Of a DNA stretch of 64,000 nt, positions 51,359 to 58,840 are shown piece after piece. Position 1 is the stretch's first letter; the number at the start of each line of letters is the position of its first letter. Source of the DNA: Nocardioides massiliensis (GTDB lineage: Bacteria; Actinomycetota; Actinomycetes; Propionibacteriales; Nocardioidaceae); the NCBI RefSeq assembly GCF_030811215.1, contig NZ_JAUSQM010000001.1:1426001-1490000 (forward strand), in the 5' to 3' direction. The position numbers and the translations under genes were made by a program. The notes under the pieces are model-generated. The model did no database searches. It was not told the origin of the DNA and saw nothing but the letters and a program-made list of their open reading frames with translations.

Positions 51359-51984
51359 CAGTTCTCCTCAGGCAGGGGGGTGGAGGGGGAGGTGTCGCCG
51401 GTGAAGCCGGCGGTCTCGAGTACGGCGAGGACGGTCGCGGTGGTCAGGTCGAGCACGTCGTCGCGCGTGAGCGTGTGGTGCTGCAGCCATTCGCGGCAGG
51501 CCGCCTTCACCAGGGGCGCGACGGTGCGCAGGCGGGTACGAAGCTGCGGCTCGTCGGGCAGCGCCAGGGCGTCGAGCACGAGGCGTGCGGCGTTGTCGTC
51601 GGCCTCGTCGACGAGCGCCTGCAGGTCGGAGCCGGCCTCGGTGCTGACCGCTCCGGCGACGTTGACCCAGCCCTGGCCGTAGGTCGCTGCGCCGTCGAGG
51701 ATCCAGTCCATCGTCCAGCGCGCGCGGGCAGCCAGGGTCATCGTGTCGAGGTCGGTGGGGAGCTCGCCGGCCGGCATCACGACAGTGGAGCGCATGGCCT
51801 CGAGGAACAGCTCGCGCTTGGTGCCGAAGTAGTGGTGGACCAGTCCGCGGGTGACCTTCGCGGCGCGGGCGACCTCGCTGGTCGACACCTGGTGGTAGGA
51901 GCGGTCGGCGTACAACGCGCGGGCGGCATCGAGGATCTGTTGGCGCCGGGCGTCGGGGGAGAGCCGGCGGGCCGAAGTGGTCAC
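51358..51984 (-). CDS. TetR-family transcriptional regulator
   Basis: A 208-residue TetR regulator. The helix-turn-helix is QQILDAARALYADRSYHQVSTSEVARAAKVTRGLVHHYFGTKRELF at 15-60; the C-terminal ligand domain is helical. GTG 51984 starts the protein. It is divergent from the GMC oxidoreductase gene and first in the leftward operon, so it probably controls both through the 56-nt shared region. The effector is unknown. Confidence 0.9.
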   Translation of the reverse strand: MTTSARRLSPDARRQQILDAARALYADRSYHQVSTSEVARAAKVTRGLVHHYFGTKRELFLEAMRSTVVMPAGELPTDLDTMTLAARARWTMDWILDGAATYGQGWVNVAGAVSTEAGSDLQALVDEADDNAARLVLDALALPDEPQLRTRLRTVAPLVKAACREWLQHHTLTRDDVLDLTTATVLAVLETAGFTGDTSPSTPLPEEN

Positions 51985-52001
51985 GGACCGATGGTGACGG
52001 G

Positions 52002-52024
52002 GTTATTGGCAACCTGTCAACAAC
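52002..52024. promoter_or_regulatory. Putative TetR operator
   Basis: The 23-nt stretch starting GTTATTGGCA and ending TGTCAACAAC is an imperfect palindrome (GTT.TTG.CA ... TG.CAA.AAC). It sits in the 56-nt divergent region between the TetR gene and the GMC oxidoreductase gene and covers the -35 box of the latter's promoter. Binding by the adjacent TetR protein is an inference. Confidence 0.55.
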
Positions 52025-52034
52025 GGCGTACGCT
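52006..52034 (+). promoter_or_regulatory. Promoter of the GMC oxidoreductase gene (leaderless)
   Basis: TTGGCA (52006-52011), 17 nt, TACGCT (52029-52034). Transcription would start about 7 nt later, at the GTG start codon 52041 itself, giving a leaderless mRNA. That is common in actinobacteria and would explain the lack of a Shine-Dalgarno. Confidence 0.55.
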
Positions 52035-52040
52035 GCCGAC

Positions 52041-53810
52041 GTGGCTCTGAGACTCCCCTCCCCCCGCACCGGCGCCCGGCGTACCGAGAGCGCGACCTTC
52101 GACGCCGACGTCCTGGTCGTCGGCTCCGGCTTCGGCGGCAGCGTCACGGCGCTGCGGCTGGCGGAGAAGGGCTATCGCGTGCTGGTCGTGGAGGCCGGTC
52201 GGCGGTTCGAGGACGAGGACTTCCCGAAGACCTCGTGGAGCCTGCGCCGCTACATCTGGGCGCCCGCGGCGCGCTGCTTCGGCATCTTGCGCATCACCCC
52301 GCTGGGCGAGGTGCTGATCGCCAGCGGTGCCGGTGTCGGCGGCGGATCGCTGGTCTATGCCAACACGCTCTACGAGCCGCTCGACGGCTTCTACCGCGAC
52401 CCGCAGTGGGCCGACATCACCGACTGGCGCGAGGAGCTCGCGCCGCACTACGACCAGGCCAAGCGGATGCTGGGCGTCACGACGTACCCCGGGCACACCG
52501 AGGCCGACGACCTGCTCGCGAAGGTCGCGCGCGACCTCGGGATCGAGGAGCCTGCCCACCCTGCCGATGTCGGCGTGCTGTTCGGTGAGCAGCCCGGCGA
52601 GGAGGTGGCCGACCCGTTCTTCGGCGGTGTCGGTCCGGAGCGCCGCGCCTGCATCGACTGCGGTGCCTGCATGACCGGCTGCCGCCACAACGCCAAGAAC
52701 ACCTTGATGAAGAACTACCTGCACCTCGCCGAGCAGGCGGGGGCGCGGGTGCTGGCGATGCAGACGGTCGACAGCGTGGCGCCGCTGGGCGACGGGAGCG
52801 GACGGGCGGGGTACGCCGTGGCCACCCACCGCACGGGCAACCGGGTGCGCCGGCGTACCTTCACCGCTCAGCACGTGGTCTTCGCCGGCAACGCGCTCAA
52901 CACCCAGAAGCTGCTGCACAAGCTGCGCGCGACCACCTTGCCGGGACTCTCGCCGCGTGTGGGTGAGCTGAGCCGCACCAACTCCGAGGCCGTGCTGAGC
53001 GCGCGGACGCTGGAGGGCAGCGCCGACCTGACGCCCGGCGTTGCGATCACGTCGTCGGTGCACCCGGACGAGAACACCCACATCGAGGCGGTCCGCTACG
53101 GCCGGGGATCGAGCGCGCTGGCGCTGCTCAACGCACTGCTGGTCGACCCCGAGGACGGGGTGCCGATGTGGCGCTCGGTGCTGCGCACCTATCGGCGCGA
53201 GGGGCTGCGCCGCGCGTGGGCGCTGCACACCCCGCGACGCTGGGCCGAGCAGAGCATCATCGTGTTGGTCATGCAGTCGCTGGACAACTCCGTGACGACC
53301 TTCCGCAAGGGCGTCTTCAAGCGGATGACGAGCCGCCCCGGCGTGGGGGAGCCCAACCCGACCTGGCTGCCGATCGCGCACCAGTTCACCCGCCAGCTCG
53401 CCCAGCGGCTCGGTGGGGTCGCCGGCGGATCCGTCGGCGGGCTGGTCGGGATGCCGCTCACGGCGCACTTCATCGGCGGGTGCGTCATCGGCACCTCCGC
53501 GCAGGACGGCGTCGTCGATCCGTATCACCGTGCGTTCGGCTACGAGAACCTGCACATCACCGACGGCTCCACCATCTCGGCCAACCTCGGCGTCAACCCG
53601 TCGCTGACGATCACCGCCCAAGCCGAGCGCGCCACCGCGCTGTGGCCCAACAAGGGCGAGGCCGACCCCCGCCCGCCGCTGGGTGCGCCGTACGCCCGCC
53701 TCGAGCCCGTCGCCCCCCGCCACCCCATGGTCCCCGCCGACGCCCCCGGCGCCCTGCGCCCCGTCGAGCTGGGGATGCCGAAGGTCGCGTCAGTTTCACC
53801 GCCCGACTAA
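52041..53810 (+). CDS. GMC-family oxidoreductase (cholesterol oxidase-like)
   Basis: A 589-residue flavoprotein. The FAD motif is VLVVGSGFGGSVTALRLAEKG (from residue 25); GAGVGGGSLVYANTLYEP matches cholesterol-oxidase-like GMC proteins; a cysteine motif CIDCGACMTGC (C204, C207, C210, C214) is shared by the oxidase branch that may bind an iron-sulphur cluster; LHITDGSTISANLGVNPSLTITAQAE is the C-terminal signature. It probably oxidises a sterol-like or long-chain alcohol. The last few residues (VSPPD) are encoded by repeat family B copy 2, which supplies the stop codon. Confidence 0.88.
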   Translation: MALRLPSPRTGARRTESATFDADVLVVGSGFGGSVTALRLAEKGYRVLVVEAGRRFEDEDFPKTSWSLRRYIWAPAARCFGILRITPLGEVLIASGAGVGGGSLVYANTLYEPLDGFYRDPQWADITDWREELAPHYDQAKRMLGVTTYPGHTEADDLLAKVARDLGIEEPAHPADVGVLFGEQPGEEVADPFFGGVGPERRACIDCGACMTGCRHNAKNTLMKNYLHLAEQAGARVLAMQTVDSVAPLGDGSGRAGYAVATHRTGNRVRRRTFTAQHVVFAGNALNTQKLLHKLRATTLPGLSPRVGELSRTNSEAVLSARTLEGSADLTPGVAITSSVHPDENTHIEAVRYGRGSSALALLNALLVDPEDGVPMWRSVLRTYRREGLRRAWALHTPRRWAEQSIIVLVMQSLDNSVTTFRKGVFKRMTSRPGVGEPNPTWLPIAHQFTRQLAQRLGGVAGGSVGGLVGMPLTAHFIGGCVIGTSAQDGVVDPYHRAFGYENLHITDGSTISANLGVNPSLTITAQAERATALWPNKGEADPRPPLGAPYARLEPVAPRHPMVPADAPGALRPVELGMPKVASVSPPD

Positions 53811-53869
53811 CGACACGCCCGCCGGTCGAACGAAACTGACGCGTCCGGCGCCCGGTTTCGTTCGACGAG
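53790..53869. repeat. Family B palindromic repeat, copy 2
   Basis: Two interlocked inverted repeats: CAGTTTC (53791-53797) with GAAACTG (53832-53838), and GTCGAACGAAAC (53825-53836) with GTTTCGTTCGAC (53855-53866). Read on the minus strand, the first part aligns with the complete right part of copy 3 (GTTCGAC ... GCGGGCGTGTCGT ... TCGGGCGGTGAAACTG). It overlaps the 3' end of the GMC gene and includes its stop codon. Confidence 0.85.
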
Positions 53870-53880
53870 TGGTGCTGGAG

Positions 53881-54122
53881 TGACGCCTGGGCTGGTGATC
53901 TGCGCGTACGGCGGGGCGGCCGGCCCGGGGCGGGCCGCGAGCCGCGGGCGGCCTGGACTGCGGGCGGCGGGACACCGCAGCGACCGGCACCCACCCGCCG
54001 GCGGAGTCGCGCAGCGGAACCTGCGGCGCAGGTGTGCGGGGCGGCGTACGGCGTGAGGCGTGAGGGAGGGCCCGTCGCACGCGGTGACCCGGATCGTCGT
54101 ACCTCCGGCCCCATCCGCACCG
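53881..54122. other. Non-coding stretch between repeats
   Basis: Very GC-rich DNA between family B copies 2 and 3. Several frames are open because of the base composition, but none gives a protein with a recognisable motif. I see no RNA gene or hairpin of note. Confidence 0.6.
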
Positions 54123-54150
54123 CTCGTCGACCAAAACTGGGCGTCCGGGG
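54123..54150. repeat. Family B palindromic repeat, copy 3, left arm
   Basis: CTCGTCGACCAAAACT (54123-54138) followed by GGGCGTCCGGGG. This is the left arm and part of the loop of a family B palindrome. The right arm is at 57129-57144, on the other side of the ISL3 element; the two arms pair with one mismatch in 16. Confidence 0.85.
54143..54150. repeat. Target site duplication of the ISL3 element (left)
   Basis: GTCCGGGG here equals GTCCGGGG at 57117-57124, directly outside the two ends of the element. Eight base pairs is the usual duplication length for the ISL3 family. Confidence 0.88.
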
Positions 54151-54261
54151 GGCTCTCCTGACCGATGTGTGGGTGGGTTGGTCGGTTCCGAATGAGCGCA
54201 CGCCGTTCCCTGTCTAGGTTTCTGAGCTGTCAAGGAACAGGAACCAGGCGAGGAGAACGGC

Positions 54262-54462
54262 GTGCGCGCGAACAGCCTATGGCGTGCAGTTTTGGGCGTC
54301 GAGAACACGGTGATCGAGGACGTCGAGTTCGGCCAGGACCGGGCGGAGATCGTGGTCACGGTGCGTCCGGTGGCGCGAGCCAGGGGTCGTTGCGGGCGCT
54401 GCGAACGCCCTGCCCAGGGCTATGACAGGGGCCGGGGGCGTCGCCGGTGGCGCGCACTGGAT
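54262..54462 (+). pseudogene. ISL3 transposase, N-terminal part (disrupted)
   Basis: Sixty-seven codons from GTG 54262 (Shine-Dalgarno GAGGAG). The reading contains VLGVENTVIEDVEFGQD and the zinc-ribbon cysteines of ISL3 transposases (RGRCGRCERPAQGYDRG). It runs into the IS256 element after WRALD and would end a few codons later. Joining base 54462 to base 55993 restores one frame of 432 codons, so the break is only the insertion and not decay. Confidence 0.9.
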
Positions 54463-55984
54463 GAGCGTGTCAACTTTTCTGTGTAAGCGACCGGATCTCT
54501 TTACTTTCGATTGATGGTCACAGGTAGGGGTTGATCCGGTCGGGGTAGGCGATCGCCAGCTGGGCCAGAGCTTGCTTCCAGTTCGTGACGACCTGGCCCT
54601 CGACGAGGCGACCAGCGGCCTTGCGCTCGCCGGCGGGCTTGCCCCGGTCCTTGTCGCGCTGGCGGGCTCTCTTGTCCTCGATGTTGCAGATCGCCAACCA
54701 GAGCAGCTTCACGACCGCCTCGTCGTTGGGGAAGTGCCCGCGGTTCTTGGTGACCTTGCGCAGCTGGTAGTTCAGACTCTCGATGCTGTTGGTGGTGTAG
54801 ATGACGCGGCGCAGCTCGGGCGGGAAGGCGAGGAACGGCGTGAACCGCTCCCAGGCGGCCTCCCAGGTCGCGACCGCGTGGGGATACTTCTTGCCCCAGT
54901 TCGAGTCCGCGAACGCGTCCAGCTCGATCCGAGCGGCCTCGGCGTTCGCCGCGGTGTAGATCGGCTTGAGTGCCTTCGCGACCGACTTGCGGTCGCCGTA
55001 GCCGACGAACCGCATCGCGGCTCGGATCAGGTGCACCACGCACGTCTGGACCGTCGCCTGCGTCCAGGTCGCCTCGATCGCCTCCGGCAGGCCGGTGAGG
55101 CCGTCGCAGCAGACGATGAGCACGTCGCGGATGCCGCGGTTGGCGAGATCGGCGCAGACCCCGGCCCAGAACTTCGCGCCCTCCGTCTGCTGGAGCCAGA
55201 TGCCCAGGACGTGCTTGACGCCGTCGAAGTCGACACCGACGGCGATGTGGGCGGCCTTGTTGACCACGTGCGCGCCGTCGCGGACCTTCACGACGATCGC
55301 GTCGAGGTAGATCACCGGATAGAGCGCATCCAGCGGCCGGGCCTGCCACTCCATGACGGCGTCGGCGACCTCGTCGGTGATGTTGGAGATCGTCTCGTGC
55401 GACAGCTCGGTGCCCAGCGTGGACTCGAGGTGATGGGCGATGTCGCGCACCGTCATTCCGCCGGCGTAGAGGCTGATGATCATCTCGTCCAGCCCACCGA
55501 GGCGGCGGCTGCCCTTGGGCACCAGCCGCGGGGTGAACGACCCGGCACGGTCGCGCGGGACCGCGAGATCGACGTCGCCGACCTGGGTGGCGACCGTCTT
55601 CGGCGTGGTGCCGTTGCGGGAGTTCGGGAAGGCCGCCGCGTCCGCCGCGCCTTTGTCGTATCCCAGGTGATCGCTCAGCTCGGTGGCCAGCCCGCGCTCG
55701 AGGGCCGTCTTGATCAGCGCGGGGATGAATCCACCGTCGCCGGTCAGCTCGATCTCGCCGGCGTCGATCTGGGCGAACAGCGGATCCAGCGCACCCGAAG
55801 CGGCCAGTTCAGCGGCCGCCTTGGAGCCTGGCATCTCGGCTCGTGTAGCACGCCGAGCAGCTGTCCGGCTGGGCTGCTCGCTGGCGGTCTTGTTCACGGC
55901 TGCCTCGTCGCTCTCAGTGGTCACAGCGGTCATCTTCGTCCCTTTCTCAGGACCGACCGCTTACACAGACCATCTGACACCCCC
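54463..55984 (-). mobile_element. IS256-family insertion sequence (intact)
   Basis: A 1522-bp element with terminal inverted repeats that match at 21 of 27 positions; both share TCTGTGTAAGCG. It is flanked by CACTGGAT at 54455-54462 and 55985-55992, an 8-bp target duplication as expected for IS256. It carries one complete transposase gene and has inserted in the ISL3 transposase gene. The undamaged gene and duplications point to a recent event. Confidence 0.92.
54518..55933 (-). CDS. IS256-family transposase
   Basis: A 471-residue mutator-type transposase. The DDE residues are visible: D211 in VIYLDAIVVKVRDG, D277 in VLIVCCDGLTGL and E385 in IYTTNSIESLNYQ. The protein is full length with a start ATG at 55933 just after the left inverted repeat (as read on this strand). 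It should cut and paste this element by replicative circle formation known for the family. It is not interrupted. Confidence 0.95.
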   Translation of the reverse strand: MTAVTTESDEAAVNKTASEQPSRTAARRATRAEMPGSKAAAELAASGALDPLFAQIDAGEIELTGDGGFIPALIKTALERGLATELSDHLGYDKGAADAAAFPNSRNGTTPKTVATQVGDVDLAVPRDRAGSFTPRLVPKGSRRLGGLDEMIISLYAGGMTVRDIAHHLESTLGTELSHETISNITDEVADAVMEWQARPLDALYPVIYLDAIVVKVRDGAHVVNKAAHIAVGVDFDGVKHVLGIWLQQTEGAKFWAGVCADLANRGIRDVLIVCCDGLTGLPEAIEATWTQATVQTCVVHLIRAAMRFVGYGDRKSVAKALKPIYTAANAEAARIELDAFADSNWGKKYPHAVATWEAAWERFTPFLAFPPELRRVIYTTNSIESLNYQLRKVTKNRGHFPNDEAVVKLLWLAICNIEDKRARQRDKDRGKPAGERKAAGRLVEGQVVTNWKQALAQLAIAYPDRINPYL

Positions 55985-55992
55985 CACTGGAT

Positions 55993-57090
55993 CTCGGCAC
56001 GGTGATCGCGTTCATCGAGGCCGAAGCACCGCGGGTGCGATGCCGCGAGCACGGCGTCGTGGTCGCGCACGTGCCCTGGGCGCGGCACGGCGCTGGACAC
56101 ACTCACGCCTTCGATCAACAGGTCGCGTGGTTGGCCACGCAAAGCTCCAAGAGCGCGGTAACACAGCTGATGCGGATCGCGTGGCGCACCGTGGGCGCGA
56201 TCATCGCCCGGGTCTGGACAGAGGTCGAAGCAACCTTCGACCCCTTCGACGGTTTGCGCCGCATCGGCATCGATGAGATTTCCTACAAGCGCGGACAGCT
56301 GTATTTGACGGTGGTCATCGACCACGACTCCGGTCGATTGGTGTGGGCTGCGGCCGGTCAGAACACAGCGACCCTGCAGCGATTCTTCGATCAGCTCGGC
56401 CCCGAGCGTTGCGCCCAGATCACTCACGTCTCAGCCGATGCAGCTGCTTGGATCGCGAAAGCGGTCACCAAGAACTGTCCCGACGCGATCCAGGGCATCG
56501 ACCCCTTCCACGTGGTGATGTGGGCTAACGACGCGTTGAGCGATGTCCGTGCCCAGGCATGGCGTGAGGCGCGCCGGATCGCACGGTCCACCGAGGTGCG
56601 CCGCGGCCCGGGACGGCCTCGCAAGGACGCGCCCCCGCGACCGGCCAGCGAGCGCGCCAAGGCACTGCAGGGCGTCCGGGTGGCGTTGTGGAAGAACCCC
56701 GAGAACCTCAACGACAAGCAGCGCGCGAAGCTGGAATGGGTCGCGATCACCGACCCCAAGCTGCACCGGGCCTACCGGCTCAAAGAAGCACTCCGGGTGA
56801 TCTTCAAGATGCCCCACGACCAAGCCGCCGAAGCCATCGACCGTTGGGTCAGCTGGGCACGCAGATGCCGGATCCCACAGTTCGTGAAGCTCTCACGCTC
56901 CATCGCCGCTCGCCGCGCCCAGATCCTGGCCTCGATCGCCAACGGCCTGTCCAACGGCCGCACCGAGTCGGTCAACACCAAGATCCGACTCCTGACCCGC
57001 ATCGCGTTCGGATTCAAATCCCCTCAAGCACTCATCGCGATCGCCATGCTCAGCCTCGGCGGACACCGACCAGCCCTACCCGGCCGCTGA
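55993..57090 (+). pseudogene. ISL3 transposase, C-terminal part (disrupted)
   Basis: The rest of the ISL3 transposase: 365 codons from LGTVIAFIEAEAPRVRCREH to the stop at 57088-57090. The DDE-type catalytic domain has GIDEISYKRGQLYLTVVIDH (first Asp), HVSADAAAWIAKAV (second Asp) and SNGRTESVNTKIRLL (Glu). Apart from the IS256 insertion there is no frameshift. On its own it lacks the N-terminal zinc ribbon and is not expected to work. Confidence 0.9.
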
Positions 57091-57116
57091 GCACCCACAC
57101 ATCCAGCAGGAGAGCC

Positions 57117-57124
57117 GTCCGGGG
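57117..57124. repeat. Target site duplication of the ISL3 element (right)
   Basis: GTCCGGGG, identical to 54143-54150. Confidence 0.88.
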
Positions 57125-57177
57125 CGGTAGTTTTGTTCGACGAGCGGGCGTGTCGTGGCTCGGGCGGTGAAACTGCC
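57125..57177. repeat. Family B palindromic repeat, copy 3, right part
   Basis: AGTTTTGTTCGACGAG (57129-57144) is the right arm that pairs with 54123-54138. The continuation, 57126-57177, has its own terminal inversion (GGTAGTTT with GAAACTGCC) and aligns with the minus strand of copy 2 and with the two halves of copy 1. It lies 20 nt before the terminator hairpin of the lytic transglycosylase gene. Confidence 0.85.
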
Positions 57178-57196
57178 TCCCTGGGGAGTACGACGA

Positions 57197-57230
57197 AGGG
57201 CCCGGCACCGCGAGTGCGGTGCCGGGCCCT
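57197..57230 (-). terminator. Strong terminator hairpin after the lytic transglycosylase gene
   Basis: AGGGCCCGGCACCGC (57197-57211) and GCGGTGCCGGGCCCT (57216-57230) form a perfect 15-bp stem with a 4-nt loop, 22 nt after the stop of the leftward gene. The T-tract is weak, as usual in high-GC actinobacteria. It may also stop transcription leaving the ISL3 element from the left. Confidence 0.88.
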
Positions 57231-57251
57231 CTGTGCGGGAGGTGCGGGGGC

Positions 57252-58565
57252 TCAGCCCTTCTTGCCGCCGAGCAGGCCACCGACGAGGTCGCCGACGGTG
57301 CCGAGGAGGCCGTTGACGAGGTTCTGCACGGCGCCGAGGCCACCGTCGAGGACCTGCTGGGCACAGGAGGTGAGGCCGCCGAGCAGCTGCAGCTCCTGGG
57401 AGGTGAAGGTCGCCTGGCAGGTCGCGATCGCCTGCTCCAGCGGGCTCAGGGTCTCCTCGACCGTCTCGGTGACGTTGTCGACGGTGTCCTCGATGACCTT
57501 GACCGGGTCCGGTGCCTTCGGCATGCCGGGCTTGGTCGGGCTGCCGGGGGTCTCGCCCGCGTCGTCGCCGCCGTTGTCGGCGTCGGGGGCGCCGGGGTTG
57601 TTGCCCGGTCCGCCGGGGGTGGTGCCGGTGTCGCGGCCGGGGGCGCCCGGGCCGGAGCCGGTGCCGGTCTGCTTGCGGGTCGTCTTGCGGCCCTTGGTGC
57701 CGTCGGAGACGACCGCGTCGCCGGTGTTGGGCGTCAGCATCCGCGCACTGACCGTGCCGTTGGGCACCGCGGAGTAGTCGCCGCTCTGGTAGGCCCGCAT
57801 GAGCGAGAGCACCAGGTCGACGTACGCGTTGGAGTGGTTGTAGCGGAAGACCGCCGTGCGCTGACCCGCGGTCGTGGCGAGGTCCTCGGCGCCGGAGCAC
57901 AGGTAGACGGCGCTGGCGAGGGCCGCGTCGTGGATGTTCTGCGGGTCGCGCTTGCCGTCGCCGTTGGCGTCGACACCGACGATCGCCCAGGTGGAGGGGA
58001 TGAACTGCATCGGACCGACCGCGCGGTCCCAGACCGGGTCGTTGTCGTACTGACCGGCGTCGGTGTCCGGGATCTTGGCGGTGTTGTTGGTGCCGTCGAG
58101 CGGGATGCCGTAGATGCCGGGGCGGCTGTTGCCGTCGTCGTCGAGGATGTTGCCGCCGTAGCGACCGTGGTCGGACTCGACGCGGCCGATCGCGGCCAGC
58201 AGCTCCCAGGAGAGGTTGCAGGCGGTGTCGGCGGAGTTGATGACCTGCGCGGCGCGCTGGTAGGCGGCGAGCGCGGCCGATGGGATGCCGTTGGGGGACG
58301 CGTCGCGCACCATCGCCTGCGAGGCGACGGTGGAGGGGATGTCGGCGGTGACCGCGGCCGGCAGCGACACCGACGCGGGGTCCTCGACCACCTCGGCGGG
58401 GAGCAGCGAACCGTCCGGCAGCGAGCTGGCGGTGGGCTGGTCGCCCTGCTCGTCGGCGGTCGCGGCGCTGGTGGCTGCGATGCTGGTGGTCCATGCACCT
58501 GAGAGCAGCGCCAGCGGCACGAGTGCCGTCGCCTTCTGCCAGGGCTTCATCCGCTTGTGCGCCAT
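57252..58565 (-). CDS. Secreted lytic transglycosylase
   Basis: A 437-residue exported peptidoglycan lyase. Residues 1-37 form a signal peptide (MAHKRMKPWQK, hydrophobic core). The catalytic domain of the SLT/MltB type spans about 80-280: the catalytic glutamate is in LLAAIGRVESDHGRYGG, then DRAVGPMQFIPSTWAIVGVDANGDGKRDPQNIHDAALASAVYLC. The C-terminal 150 residues are G/P/T-rich and end in a predicted amphipathic VNGLLGTVGDLVGGLLGG. It cleaves the glycan strand and leaves anhydro ends. ATG 58565 has a GAAGAGA Shine-Dalgarno. Confidence 0.9.
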   Translation of the reverse strand: MAHKRMKPWQKATALVPLALLSGAWTTSIAATSAATADEQGDQPTASSLPDGSLLPAEVVEDPASVSLPAAVTADIPSTVASQAMVRDASPNGIPSAALAAYQRAAQVINSADTACNLSWELLAAIGRVESDHGRYGGNILDDDGNSRPGIYGIPLDGTNNTAKIPDTDAGQYDNDPVWDRAVGPMQFIPSTWAIVGVDANGDGKRDPQNIHDAALASAVYLCSGAEDLATTAGQRTAVFRYNHSNAYVDLVLSLMRAYQSGDYSAVPNGTVSARMLTPNTGDAVVSDGTKGRKTTRKQTGTGSGPGAPGRDTGTTPGGPGNNPGAPDADNGGDDAGETPGSPTKPGMPKAPDPVKVIEDTVDNVTETVEETLSPLEQAIATCQATFTSQELQLLGGLTSCAQQVLDGGLGAVQNLVNGLLGTVGDLVGGLLGGKKG

Positions 58566-58591
58566 AGTCTCTTCGTCTTCTCCCGTGTGGT

Positions 58592-58629
58592 TTGTCCGTC
58601 CACCCTCCGGCGGGTGCCTGGACGGACAA
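58592..58629 (-). promoter_or_regulatory. Hairpin in the leader of the lytic transglycosylase gene
   Basis: TTGTCCGTCCA (58592-58602) is the exact reverse complement of TGGACGGACAA (58619-58629), with further CCC/GGG pairing inside. It ends 27 nt before the start codon on the minus strand. It could be an attenuator or a protein-binding site. I could not match the leader to the c-di-AMP riboswitch. Confidence 0.65.
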
Positions 58630-58662
58630 CTGAGACAACGAACACCTTGCTCATCGGTTACG

Positions 58663-58682
58663 TCTGCGCAAACCTGCGCAGA
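58663..58682. promoter_or_regulatory. 20-nt inverted repeat upstream of the lytic transglycosylase gene
   Basis: TCTGCGCA-AACC-TGCGCAGA: 8-bp arms and a 4-nt centre, 98 nt upstream of the start codon at 58565. It may be an operator for a dimeric regulator; which one is unknown. The opposite gene (hemL) starts 158 nt away. Confidence 0.55.
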
Positions 58683-58840
58683 AGCGCCGAGCGCCCGAGT
58701 CGGCAGCACACGTCAGTGCACCGGTGTTCGCCGAGTGCCAGCGTAGGGCAGCGCGCCCCCTGTGACCAGGGACACCGCACATGGTGCGCGGTGCCGGGCC
58801 GCAGTGGCCGGGCTGGGCCCGTCAGGGATGATGGATCGCG

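Larger units (their letters stand above)
54151..57116 (+). mobile_element. ISL3-family insertion sequence, interrupted by IS256-family element
   Basis: The left end GGCTCTCCTGACCGATGTG (54151 on) and the right end (57092-57116), read inward on the minus strand as GGCTCTCCTGCTGGATGTG, form terminal inverted repeats that match at 22 of 25 positions. GTCCGGGG flanks both ends. Removing the inner IS256 element and one copy of its duplication leaves 1436 bp, normal for ISL3. It has landed in the loop of a family B palindrome. Confidence 0.9.

Noticed and set aside
54165-54486. Small overlapping ORFs at the left end of the ISL3 element (54165-54425 and the unspliced 54262-54486)
   Set aside because: The first is a shadow frame; the last eight codons of the second come from the IS256 end. 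The real gene is the broken ISL3 transposase.
58566-58840. c-di-AMP (ydaO-type) riboswitch before the lytic transglycosylase gene
   Set aside because: The leader has hairpins but I could not find the conserved purine-rich junction blocks of that riboswitch.
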